Origin: Acidaminococcus hominis
GTDB taxonomy: Bacteria; Bacillota; Negativicutes; Acidaminococcales; Acidaminococcaceae
Assembly (NCBI RefSeq): GCF_900291475.1
Contig: NZ_OLMM01000005.1
Span: forward strand, 76,564 to 140,563
DNA: 64,000 nucleotides
Direction: 5' to 3'
In this document: positions 21,365 to 29,511 of the stretch, piece after piece
Position numbering within the stretch: position 1 is the first letter of the stretch
Layout of the letters: each line of letters opens with the position of its first letter
Program-made: the position numbers and the translations under genes
Notes under the pieces: model-generated
Database searches by the model: none
Seen by the model: the letters and a program-made list of their open reading frames with translations, nothing else
What the model was told of the DNA's origin: nothing

Positions 21365-22099
21365 TTATGAGTGGTGATGCTGGGCGTAATAGCTGGCCAG
21401 CATGGGACCGATATATTCGCCAAACTGGTCCGTTTTCTGGCTCCAGGCATCACTGACAGCGTAGTGGTCCGTCATGACGCCCTGGCTGTTGAAGGTACAC
21501 AGGTACAGGGTCCGTGCCCTTCCATTGGACAGATCATAGCGGGTATGGGATAGGAGAATTTCCGTACCGTTTGCCGGTTCCTTCAGCCAGGTCTTTTCCC
21601 ACACTTCATAGGTATCGCTGCCTTTTTTCTCCAACGTCTGGGGATTGAACCATTTCTTACCCAGTTTGGGCAGAGTCTTGCTGAAGACCCAAGGGCCGTT
21701 CAGCCGGGCATAGTCCCATTCGTACCGGGCCCGGGTAAACAGGGCCGTCATGGCCTGAAAGGGCTGCCATTCCCCGATTTTTCGGCTGCCGGTGACCTTT
21801 TGGCCTTTGGTATTCAGGGCATACACGCTCAGCTGCCGCCATTTCTTCTCTTTCAGGTCGTACTCCTGATGGCGCAGCTCTCCGGCAATACCCTGGGCAC
21901 TGACCATCGGCCACTCCACCTTTTCCCAGACCTTGAGATACCGTTCATCCTGGGTCAGTTTCAGGCTGTCCCGGTCCATGGAGACCAGGCCTTCTTCACT
22001 TTCCCCCAGGGGCATCCACTGCACGGCCTGGGCCGGCGCTGGCAGCAGGGTCATAAGACAAACGGCTGCTGTGACGAACCAAGCCTTCCAGTTTCCCAT
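21365..22099 (-). CDS. Secreted adhesin-E-like protein
   Basis: A 244-residue exported protein: signal peptide (WKAWFVTAAVCLMTLLPAPAQA, cleavage near residue 25) followed by two related modules. Module 1 (WMPLGESEEGLVSMDRDSL ... KVWEKVEW ... YDLKEKKWRQLSVYAL) resembles the Adhesin_E/surface-adhesin-protein-E pattern of W-x-x-x-G ... D-x-x-S-I ... VW. Module 2 near 155-225 (TYEVWEKTWLKEP ... YDLSNGRARTLYLCTF) repeats it. Start at the ATG at 22099, with GGAAGGAG 8 bases upstream. The family assignment is by eye and moderate. It may be co-transcribed with the two DUF805 genes. Confidence 0.6.
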   Translation of the reverse strand: MGNWKAWFVTAAVCLMTLLPAPAQAVQWMPLGESEEGLVSMDRDSLKLTQDERYLKVWEKVEWPMVSAQGIAGELRHQEYDLKEKKWRQLSVYALNTKGQKVTGSRKIGEWQPFQAMTALFTRARYEWDYARLNGPWVFSKTLPKLGKKWFNPQTLEKKGSDTYEVWEKTWLKEPANGTEILLSHTRYDLSNGRARTLYLCTFNSQGVMTDHYAVSDAWSQKTDQFGEYIGPMLASYYAQHHHS

Positions 22100-22184
22100 A
22101 CTCCCCACTCCTTCCGCCTGTTTATTTTTCCATTATAGCATAAAAAAGAAACCCCTTCTGCAAGAAGAATTTCTCCTACAGCGC

Positions 22185-22219
22185 AAAAAAGAGGACCGGC
22201 CAATAGGCACCAGTCCCCT
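22185..22219 (-). terminator. Terminator of the liv operon
   Basis: GGGGACTGG (22211-22219) pairs with CCGGTCCTC (22191-22199) with one G-T pair, followed by six T on the minus strand. It closes the transcript that contains livJ through DUF951. Confidence 0.85.
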
Positions 22220-22224
22220 GCTTT

Positions 22225-22431
22225 TTATTCCTTATGTTCCAATACATCCCGTACCGCTTTTTCGAATTTGGCCCGGGGCAGCATCACATAATGCCCGCAG
22301 CCCCGGCATTTGATGCCGAAATCCATACCGACCCGCACCACATCCCATTCATAGGAGCCGCAGGGATGGGCTTTTTTCATCCGTACAATGTCGCCAACGT
22401 GATAATCAATTTTACCGGACACTGGGATCAT
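22225..22431 (-). CDS. DUF951 family protein
   Basis: A 68-residue basic protein with the DUF951 core: a GDIVRMKKAHPCGSYEW segment and GIKCRGCGHYVMLPR, giving three cysteines that could bind metal or support nucleic-acid contact. Members are usually found near replication or ribosome genes in Firmicutes and have no firm function. Its start overlaps the end of the CBS-ACT gene by 20 bases, so it is the last gene of the liv transcript. An in-frame GTG at 22422 is an alternative start. Confidence 0.82.
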   Translation of the reverse strand: MIPVSGKIDYHVGDIVRMKKAHPCGSYEWDVVRVGMDFGIKCRGCGHYVMLPRAKFEKAVRDVLEHKE

Positions 22432-23080
22432 CTACTTTCAAAGTAGAGATATCAGTAATGTTGTAGCCTGCGTCACGGATGGTTTGGATAACATCCATAG
22501 CGTTGGTCAGGTCTGCACGAATGGTAATTTCCCGGTCATCATTTCCTATATCACGGGTCAGGATGGAAATGATGTTGACGCCTCTATCCTTGAAAATGTT
22601 GGCCAGTTCTGCCAGAACCCCCACCTTATCCTTGGAATCGATGGTGATTTTGGTAGAGGTTTGGGCATAGCCCATCAGGTCCACAAATGCCTTGAACAAG
22701 TCCGTATCAGAAATGATGCCTACCACCTTGTTGTTGTCGTCCACCACCGGCAGGGCGCCGATTTTAAACTTGTACATCAGGTAAGCAGCCACTTCCACCC
22801 CGTCCACTTCCTTAACGGTAATGACGGCTTTGGTCATCAAATCTTTCACCTTCAGCTTGCCCAGCAGGTAGTTGGCTTCATACCGGCTCAGGGTGCTGGC
22901 ATCGGAGGGCGTAGCCCGGGCTACATCCCCATCGGTGATGATACCCCGCAAATGGCCTTCCTTATCCACCACCGGTACCCGGCGCAGATTGTTGTTGAGC
23001 ATCAGTTCCTGGATTTCCAAAAGGGACTGTTCGCTCTCCACTACCTTTACGACTTTGGTCATCAACTCTTTTACTAACAT
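22412..23080 (-). CDS. CBS-CBS-ACT domain protein (AcuB-like)
   Basis: A 222-residue cytoplasmic sensor protein: two CBS domains (about 1-60, with VKELMTKVV ... GIITDGDVARA; and about 80-135, with VKDLMTKAVITV ... GIISDTDLFKAF) that usually bind adenine nucleotides, then a C-terminal ACT domain (about 145-215, KVGVLAELANIFKDRGVNI) that usually binds amino acids. Start at the ATG at 23080, preceded by GGAGG. It begins 16 bases after livF, so it looks like part of the branched-chain amino-acid transport operon and may link transport or catabolism to amino-acid and energy status. That link is inference. Confidence 0.88.
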   Translation of the reverse strand: MLVKELMTKVVKVVESEQSLLEIQELMLNNNLRRVPVVDKEGHLRGIITDGDVARATPSDASTLSRYEANYLLGKLKVKDLMTKAVITVKEVDGVEVAAYLMYKFKIGALPVVDDNNKVVGIISDTDLFKAFVDLMGYAQTSTKITIDSKDKVGVLAELANIFKDRGVNIISILTRDIGNDDREITIRADLTNAMDVIQTIRDAGYNITDISTLKVDDPSVR

Positions 23081-23096
23081 GGTTTCTGCCTCCTCA

Positions 23097-23800
23097 TCAG
23101 CCGCCCAAATAGGCTTTCTGTACAGCTTCGCTGGCTGCCAGTTCGGCTGCAGTGCCGGACAATACCACCCGTCCGGTTTCCAATACATACGCCCGGTCGG
23201 CAATGGACAGGGCCATGTTGGCATTCTGTTCCACCAACAGGACGGTGGTTCCTTCTTCGTTGATCTCTTTGATGATAGCAAAGATTTCCCGTACCAGCAA
23301 GGGTGCAAGACCCATGGAAGGTTCATCCAAAATCAGCAGTTTGGGACGACTCATCAGGGCCCGGCCCATGGCCAGCATCTGCTGCTCGCCGCCGGACAGG
23401 GTACCGGCCATTTGCCCCACCCGTTCTTTCAGCCGGGGGAACTTGGCGAAAACCTTTTCCTTATCCTGGGCAATACCGTCTTTGTCACTGCGCAGGTAGG
23501 CGCCCATGTCCAGGTTTTCCATAACCGTCATGTTGGAAAATACGTGACGGCCTTCAGGGACCTGGACCAGCCCCTGGCCCACCAGTTTATGGGCCGGAAC
23601 GCCCACGATTTCGTGGCCGTCATATTCGATGCTGCCGTTTTTCGGTTTGATCAGTCCGGAAATGGTATGCAGGGTGGTGGATTTTCCAGCCCCATTGGAC
23701 CCAATCAGGGTAACAATCTGTCCATCGCCTACTTCCAGGCTTACATCCTTGACTGCGTGGATGGCCCCGTAGAATACATCCAAATGTTCTACCTTCAGCA

Positions 23801-23801
<1 letters not shown>
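23097..23801 (-). CDS. livF: Branched-chain amino-acid ABC transporter ATPase LivF
   Basis: A 234-residue ABC ATPase. Walker A GSNGAGKST near residue 34, ABC signature LSGGEQQML near 138, Walker B LLILDEPSMGL near 158, and H-loop-type segment LVEQNANMAL. Length and the GLAPLLV segment match LivF. Its ATG overlaps the livG stop by one base (TGATG), indicating translational coupling. It energises import together with LivG, LivH, LivM and the binding lipoprotein. Confidence 0.94.
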
Positions 23802-24545
<744 letters not shown>

Positions 24546-24571
<26 letters not shown>

Positions 24572-25514
24572 GAGATCCACCTCCCAGCTTTATAGATTTA
24601 AACATATTCAGGCTCAGTTCCTTGCTGCCAAACAGGCCCTGCGGGCGGTTCAGCATCAGGACAATCATGACAATGGAGTAGATGACCATACGCCATTCCG
24701 GATAATCTGCCAGAGCAGCAGAAATAGCGGTTAAGAGAACAGCACCGGTAACAGCACCGGTCATGGAACCCAGGCCGCCCAATACCACCATGGTCAGGAT
24801 ATCAAAAGAACGCATGAAGGTAAAGGATGCCGGGTGGGCAATGTAATAGTAATGGGAGAACAGGGCACCGGCGGTACCGGCAAAACCAGCTCCAATGGTG
24901 AAGGCCATAACCTTGTACTTGGTGGTGTTGATACCCATGGTTTCCGCCGCAATTTCGTTTTCACGAATGGCCAGGCAGGCACGGCCGTCTGCCGAATTCT
25001 TGAAGTTTTTGATGACGTATACCACAAAAACCATAATCCAGAAGGCAATGGGGAAGGTGGTCAAACGGGGAATCCCCATGAAACCGGAAGCCCCGCCTAC
25101 ATAGTTGATGTTCAGGATGGCAATCCGGATGATTTCCCCCAAACCCAGGGTAGCAATGGCCAGATAGTCACCGTCCAGCCGCAGGGTGGGCATGCCAATC
25201 AGGAAGCCCAGGAAAGCAGCGGCCAAAGTTCCTACAATCAGGGCAAGGGCAAAGTCCATTCCCAGTTTTACGGTAATAATGGCGGAAACATAGGCGCCTA
25301 CTGCCATAAAGCCGGCATGGCCGATGGAGAACTGTCCCGTAAAGCCGTTGATCAGGTTCAGGCTTACGGACAGGATGATGTTGATCAAAATCATGATGAC
25401 GTTGGTTTCCCAATAGTCATCCAAAACTTCCTGGTCAAACAGCAGATAGAATACCACAAAAATCACTGCAAAAATGCCCAGGCCCAGTAAATCCTGTTTG
25501 CGTAAATTTTTCAT
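24546..25514 (-). CDS. livM: Branched-chain amino-acid ABC transporter permease LivM
   Basis: A 322-residue permease with about nine membrane segments. The family signature NGFTGQFSIGHAGFMAVGAYVSA lies near 55-77, LRLDGDYLAIATLGLGEIIR near 115, and the ABC-contact loop RACLAIRENEIAAETMGIN near 180. Start at the ATG at 25514 with GGTGGGAG upstream. LivM pairs with LivH to form the membrane channel. The livH gene ends only 9 bases upstream. Confidence 0.94.
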
Positions 25515-25523
25515 GGCTCCCAC

Positions 25524-26420
25524 CTACACTTTCTCTTTCACGTTCTTGCCCAGTAAGCCCGTAGGTTTATAGAGCAAGATGATAATCAGGATGGCAAAGG
25601 CTGCTGCATCACGGAAGGTGGAGGAGAAGAAGCCGCTGACCATGGCTTCTACCAGACCCATGATGATGCCGCCCAGCATAGCGCCGGGGAGAATGCCGAT
25701 GCCGCCTACAACAGCTGCAATGAACGCCTTGATACCGGGCATCATGCCCATCAGGGGATCAATGGAGTTGTAGTAGATGCCTACCAGTACGCCGGCGGCA
25801 GCAGCCAGGGCAGAACCCAGGGCGAAGGTCATGGAAATAACCCGGTCGATGTTGATGCCCATGAGCCGGGCTGCGTCTGCATCATAGCTTACCGCTCTCA
25901 TGGCCTTGCCGGCTTTGGTCCGGTTAACGATGTAAGTCAGAACCAGCATCAGGATAAAGGTGCTTACCAAAATGATGATCTGCTGGTTGTTGATGATGAT
26001 GCCGCCGATGTTATAGACCGTGGGGGCAAAAATTGCCGGGAAGGTCCGGGGCTGGGGCGTAACCAAAAGTATCATGCCGTTTTCCAGAAAGAACGATACG
26101 CCGATGGCGGTAATCAGGGCCGCAATCCGGGGTGCGTTCCGCATGGGGCGATAGGCAATCCGTTCAATGATGATACCAGCAATAGCGGAGCCCAGCATGG
26201 CCAAAACGATGGAAGGCAAAAAAGGTAAACCAAACTTGCTGGTGGCTACATAGCCAATATAGGCACCCACCATGTAAATATCACCGTGGGCGAAGTTAAT
26301 TAATTTGATGATGCCATAAATCATGGTGTACCCGAGGGCAATCAGCGCATAAATGCTGCCCAGTGACACCCCGTTTACAATTTGCTGTACAAATTGTAAA
26401 GCAAAAGAACCCGTGTCCAT
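25524..26420 (-). CDS. livH: Branched-chain amino-acid ABC transporter permease LivH
   Basis: A 298-residue permease. Family landmarks: GVSLGSIYALIALGYTMIYG near the N-terminus, INFAHGDIYMVGAYIGY, GKAMRAVSYDADAARLMGIN (the ATPase-contact loop near 175) and GGIGILPGAMLGGIIMGL. It is separated from the binding-protein gene by 78 bases that contain a strong hairpin, probably setting the permease/ATPase dose below that of the binding protein. Confidence 0.94.
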   Translation of the reverse strand: MDTGSFALQFVQQIVNGVSLGSIYALIALGYTMIYGIIKLINFAHGDIYMVGAYIGYVATSKFGLPFLPSIVLAMLGSAIAGIIIERIAYRPMRNAPRIAALITAIGVSFFLENGMILLVTPQPRTFPAIFAPTVYNIGGIIINNQQIIILVSTFILMLVLTYIVNRTKAGKAMRAVSYDADAARLMGINIDRVISMTFALGSALAAAAGVLVGIYYNSIDPLMGMMPGIKAFIAAVVGGIGILPGAMLGGIIMGLVEAMVSGFFSSTFRDAAAFAILIIILLYKPTGLLGKNVKEKV

Positions 26421-26440
26421 AAGCCTTCCTCCTTTGGAAA

Positions 26441-26480
26441 AATTTTGGCGTCAGGTCAGTTGAGCCTGACCCAACGCCAT
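26441..26480 (-). promoter_or_regulatory. Intercistronic hairpin / partial terminator between livJ and livH
   Basis: On the minus strand TGGCGT-tg-GGTCAG, loop GCTCAA, CTGACC-tg-ACGCCA, followed by AAATTTTT. It sits right after the binding-protein stop. It may stabilise the upstream mRNA and attenuate downstream transcription. Confidence 0.7.
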
Positions 26481-26498
26481 ATAGACTGAATTTGAAAC

Positions 26499-27674
26499 TT
26501 ACAGGTTAATCTTTTCTTTGAAGGTCTGTACGCCGTTCTTCATTTCGATGATGATACCGCCGGATACAGGGTTGTGATCCTTATCCAGGGTGAATTTCCC
26601 AGTGGCTACTTGGAAATCTTTCATCTTGGCCATTTCGTCGGCAATCTTGGTACCATCGGTGCCGCCAGCTCTCTTGATGGCTTCGGCTACAACCAGGCCT
26701 GCATCATAGGAGTGGATGGCAAAGGTATCCGGTTCTGCGTTGTATTTGGCTTTGTAGTCTTTGATGAACTGTTGTACATGGGGATCTTGATCCTGTGCGG
26801 AATAAGCGCTGCTGAAGTAGGTGTTGTTCAGAGCATCAGCACCAGCAATTTCTGCCAGTTTCGGGGAATCCCAACCATCGCTGCCCAGGATTGGGCAATC
26901 CAGGCCAACTTCACGAGCTTGTTTTACAATCTTGGAAACTTCTTCATAATAAGCCGGTACATACAGGGCTTGAGGATCAGCAGCCTTCAGTTTGGTCAGG
27001 GCTGCCTTGAAATCTTGGTCTTTAGCCAGGAAAGCTTCCTTGGCTACAACCTTGCCGCCGTTTTCTTCCAAAGTCTTGCCGAATACTTCCATCAGGCCTT
27101 TGGAATAGTCACTGGAAGAATCATAGAAAATAGCCACATTCTTCACGTTCAGGCTCTTAACCGCGAAGGTTGCCATAACCTTGCCTTGGAACGGATCCGT
27201 GAAGCAGGCACGGAAGATGTAGGGACGAACCTTGCCTTTTTCATCCACCGTAATGCCAGGTGCCGTAGCTACAGGAGCCATCAGAGGAACCTTGGCGTTG
27301 GTGACTACAGGCGTGGCAGCGGATACGCAGCCGCTGGTAGCAGGTCCAACAATAACAGCAACCTTATCCTTGGAAATCAACTTGGTTGCCTGGTTGCCAG
27401 ATTCAGAGGGCTCGGATTTGTTGTCCGCCTGGACAATAGTAATCTTTTTGCCGTTTACCCCGCCTTTGGCATTGACTTCATCAATAGCCATTTGGAATCC
27501 GTTGTAACAGGATTTACCGTAGTTGGCAACGTTGCCGGTGAGTTCAAACAGGGCGCCCACCTTGATTTCATTGCTGTTAGCTGCTTCTTTCTTACTGTCA
27601 CCGCAGCCTGCAAACATGGTTGCCATTACCGTTGTCATGGCGATAGCGCCGACCGCTTTTTTCCATCCTTTCAT
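26499..27674 (-). CDS. livJ: Branched-chain amino-acid binding lipoprotein LivJ-like
   Basis: A 391-residue substrate-binding protein (periplasmic-binding fold type I). The N-terminus is a lipoprotein signal: KKAVGAIAMTTVMATMFAGC with the lipobox ending at Cys near residue 23, so it is membrane-anchored. The mature part starts KVGALFELTGNVANYG and carries the conserved VGPATSGCVSAATPV and SYDAGLVVAEAIKRAG segments. It captures amino acids for LivHMGF. Start at the ATG at 27674 with AAAGGTG 6 bases upstream; an earlier in-frame GTG lies within that site. Confidence 0.93.
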   Translation of the reverse strand: MKGWKKAVGAIAMTTVMATMFAGCGDSKKEAANSNEIKVGALFELTGNVANYGKSCYNGFQMAIDEVNAKGGVNGKKITIVQADNKSEPSESGNQATKLISKDKVAVIVGPATSGCVSAATPVVTNAKVPLMAPVATAPGITVDEKGKVRPYIFRACFTDPFQGKVMATFAVKSLNVKNVAIFYDSSSDYSKGLMEVFGKTLEENGGKVVAKEAFLAKDQDFKAALTKLKAADPQALYVPAYYEEVSKIVKQAREVGLDCPILGSDGWDSPKLAEIAGADALNNTYFSSAYSAQDQDPHVQQFIKDYKAKYNAEPDTFAIHSYDAGLVVAEAIKRAGGTDGTKIADEMAKMKDFQVATGKFTLDKDHNPVSGGIIIEMKNGVQTFKEKINL

Positions 27675-27750
27675 CCATAACACCTTTGCTTTCTAGGGGA
27701 TTCTTGCCAGGGAGCTGTACGAAAGACGGCCGGCCTTGCAAGTTAAGCCT

Positions 27751-27779
27751 ATTATACGTACTTATTCGCGGTTTTGCAA
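27751..27779 (-). promoter_or_regulatory. Promoter of the liv operon
   Basis: -35 TTGCAA (27774-27779) and -10 TATAAT (27751-27756), 17-base spacer, about 80 bases before livJ. AT-rich sequence lies upstream. Confidence 0.75.
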
Positions 27780-27950
27780 TACTCTTTTTACAAAATTGAT
27801 GCGAATTTTTAATTTGTATACCGTTTTTATGTACATTTTGTGAAGCGTATGTATTTAATGGACATTTGTCTATTGTGAAAGATATATTTCATGCATTCAG
27901 ATTTTACATGGAATCCTATTTTCAGAACAATAACCGGACAGAAAGAGAAA

Positions 27951-27980
27951 TTGTCAGGATATGGACCTATCGTGTATAAT
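27951..27980 (+). promoter_or_regulatory. Promoter of the small membrane protein gene
   Basis: -35 TTGTCA (27951-27956) and -10 TATAAT (27975-27980), 18-base spacer. It is divergent from the liv promoter and rules out any start codon upstream of about 27985. Confidence 0.7.
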
Positions 27981-28008
27981 GAAAGGCGGAAGGAGCGTTG
28001 ATCAGCCT

Positions 28009-28428
28009 ATGCATATCCATGTGGTTCCCTTATTCTGCTGGCTGCTGGAAATTATCTTTTTGTTCCGGTACCAGACCATCTATTATTATATGCAGACCTT
28101 TCCCGGGCTGCTGCGCAGCAAGCGCCCCTCTCCGGTTCGGATTATTGTCATTGACCAGGGATTCCTGTTTTTCCTGCTTTTTTATCTGGGGCGGCTGATT
28201 TTCTTTTTCTACTGCCTGTTCCTGATTTTATTTGATGATATTTTATGGGAGCCCGCCTCCATGCTGCTGATTCTGTCCGGCTATGAGCAGCTGGCCGTAT
28301 TCTACCAGATTCCTGGTATGGCCATCCGGGACCCCAAAACAGGCATCCGGTTTCCCACCCATTGGTTCATGCTGGTAATCCGGGGCCTGTCCCTATACGT
28401 ATTGGGACATCTGGCTTTTACCCTCTAA
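28009..28428 (+). CDS. Small membrane protein, unknown
   Basis: A 139-residue protein not recognised. It has three or four hydrophobic stretches (about 4-20, 45-75, and 110-135), many aromatic residues and short basic loops (LLRSKRPSPVR). ATG at 28009 is chosen because the promoter lies at 27951-27980, which excludes the longer frame from 27961; GGAAGGAG is 13 bases upstream, a long spacing. It has its own terminator and precedes the LysO-like genes by 74 bases. No function is proposed. Confidence 0.55.
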   Translation: MHIHVVPLFCWLLEIIFLFRYQTIYYYMQTFPGLLRSKRPSPVRIIVIDQGFLFFLLFYLGRLIFFFYCLFLILFDDILWEPASMLLILSGYEQLAVFYQIPGMAIRDPKTGIRFPTHWFMLVIRGLSLYVLGHLAFTL

Positions 28429-28443
28429 TCCCGCTGGATGATG

Positions 28444-28470
28444 GCCGGCTGCTGCAGCTGCCGGCTTTTC
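28444..28470 (+). terminator. Terminator of the small membrane protein gene
   Basis: GCCGGC (28444-28449) pairs with GCCGGC (28460-28465), with an inner self-complementary GCTGCAGC, followed by TTTTCTT. Confidence 0.7.
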
Positions 28471-28502
28471 TTGTACCTAAATTACGAAAAGGAGCTGACT
28501 TC

Positions 28503-28802
28503 ATGACCGTTATCCTGCTTTGCATGGCGCTGGGCATTGCGGCCGGCTTGGTAAACCTGTTTTCCTACAAAATAAAGCTGGGCCTTAGCCGCATTTCCCA
28601 GGCGGCCCTATGCACCATGATTTTTTGCCTTGCAGCCAAAATTGGCAGCAATCCCCAGCTGCTTGTCCAGTTGCGCACCCTGGGCATCCAGTCCCTGGCC
28701 ATCTGCCTGGGCAGCATGCTGGGCAGCTTTCTGCTGCTCCTGATAGTAGAGCGGATTTTTGCCCGGGAAATCCACACCCTGTTCCAGGAGGCCAAGAAAT
28801 GA
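28503..28802 (+). CDS. lysO: LysO-family exporter, N-terminal part (split gene)
   Basis: A 99-residue membrane protein with three hydrophobic segments (about 2-20, 34-52, 62-82). It matches the N-terminal third of LysO (DUF340), the lysine exporter that is about 300 residues in E. coli. SD AAAAGGAG precedes the ATG. Its stop TGA overlaps the start of the next gene as ATGA, so the two halves are translationally coupled; together they total 297 residues, the length of a complete LysO. Lysine export is a family inference. Confidence 0.72.
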   Translation: MTVILLCMALGIAAGLVNLFSYKIKLGLSRISQAALCTMIFCLAAKIGSNPQLLVQLRTLGIQSLAICLGSMLGSFLLLLIVERIFAREIHTLFQEAKK

Positions 28803-29395
28803 TCCGGCTCATTCTGCTCTCCCTGGTGCTGGGCTTTGGCGCGGGATATGCTTTTCTGACCCCGGACCAGGGGCCCCTTTTGGACACCATTCTCATGAAC
28901 GCCCTGAACATCATGATTTTTGTTTCCGGCATTGAAATCGGGGAAAACAAGGCTCTAATCCGGCAATTCGTCACGCCCAGGAATTTAAGCCTTTGTCTGG
29001 CCATTCCTGCGGCCATCACCCTGGGGAGCCTGACCCTTGGCACGTTATTTGGCCTTTTGACTGGCCTACCCTCCCGGGACAGCCTCCTGGTCAGCGCTGG
29101 TATGGGCTGGTACAGCCTGTCGTCCGTGGTTATCGGCTCCCTGTATTCCACCAAGGTGGGCGCCATTGCCTTTATTGCCAATTCCCTCCGGGAACTGCTG
29201 TGCTTTATTTCCGTGCCCCTTTTGACCCGGTGGTACAAATTTCCCTGTATCGGCCTGGGCGGCGCCAGTACTATGGACTCCACCATGCCCGTACTGTTAA
29301 AGTACATCAATACCCCTGCGGCCATTTTGGGCTTTGTCAGCGGTTTTCTTCTGACTCTGGAGATTCCCTTTCTCCTGACCTTTCTCATGCCCTAA
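28799..29395 (+). CDS. lysO: LysO-family exporter, C-terminal part (split gene)
   Basis: A 198-residue membrane protein with five or six hydrophobic segments. It shows the DUF340/LysO core: FVSGIEIGENKALIRQ near 40, SAGMGWYSLSSVVIG near 98 and STMPVLLKYI near 160. The ATGA overlap with the N-terminal gene makes a coupled pair that should assemble into one transporter. The last segments run directly to the stop, followed by a strong bidirectional terminator. Confidence 0.78.
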   Translation: MIRLILLSLVLGFGAGYAFLTPDQGPLLDTILMNALNIMIFVSGIEIGENKALIRQFVTPRNLSLCLAIPAAITLGSLTLGTLFGLLTGLPSRDSLLVSAGMGWYSLSSVVIGSLYSTKVGAIAFIANSLRELLCFISVPLLTRWYKFPCIGLGGASTMDSTMPVLLKYINTPAAILGFVSGFLLTLEIPFLLTFLMP

Positions 29396-29421
29396 GGGCC
29401 AATTTTCCCCTTACAGCGCAC

Positions 29422-29473
29422 AAAAAAACAAGGAAGCAGCCAGCGTATAGCTGGTCACTTCCTTGTTTTTTTT
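29422..29473. terminator. Bidirectional terminator between LysO and malic enzyme genes
   Basis: A perfect 15-bp stem: 29422-29436 (AAAAAAACAAGGAAG) pairs with 29458-29472 (CTTCCTTGTTTTTTT), with a further CAGC/GCTG inner pairing. It serves both convergent genes. Confidence 0.93.
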
Positions 29474-29511
29474 GTGTGTGATTTATCCCAGGAGGCCTTG
29501 CGGCTGGAATC

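Noticed and set aside
22412..23326. Longer 304-residue reading of the CBS-ACT gene
   Set aside because: The first 82 residues overlap livF and are Trp/Pro/Cys-rich nonsense; a good ribosome-binding site precedes ATG 23080.
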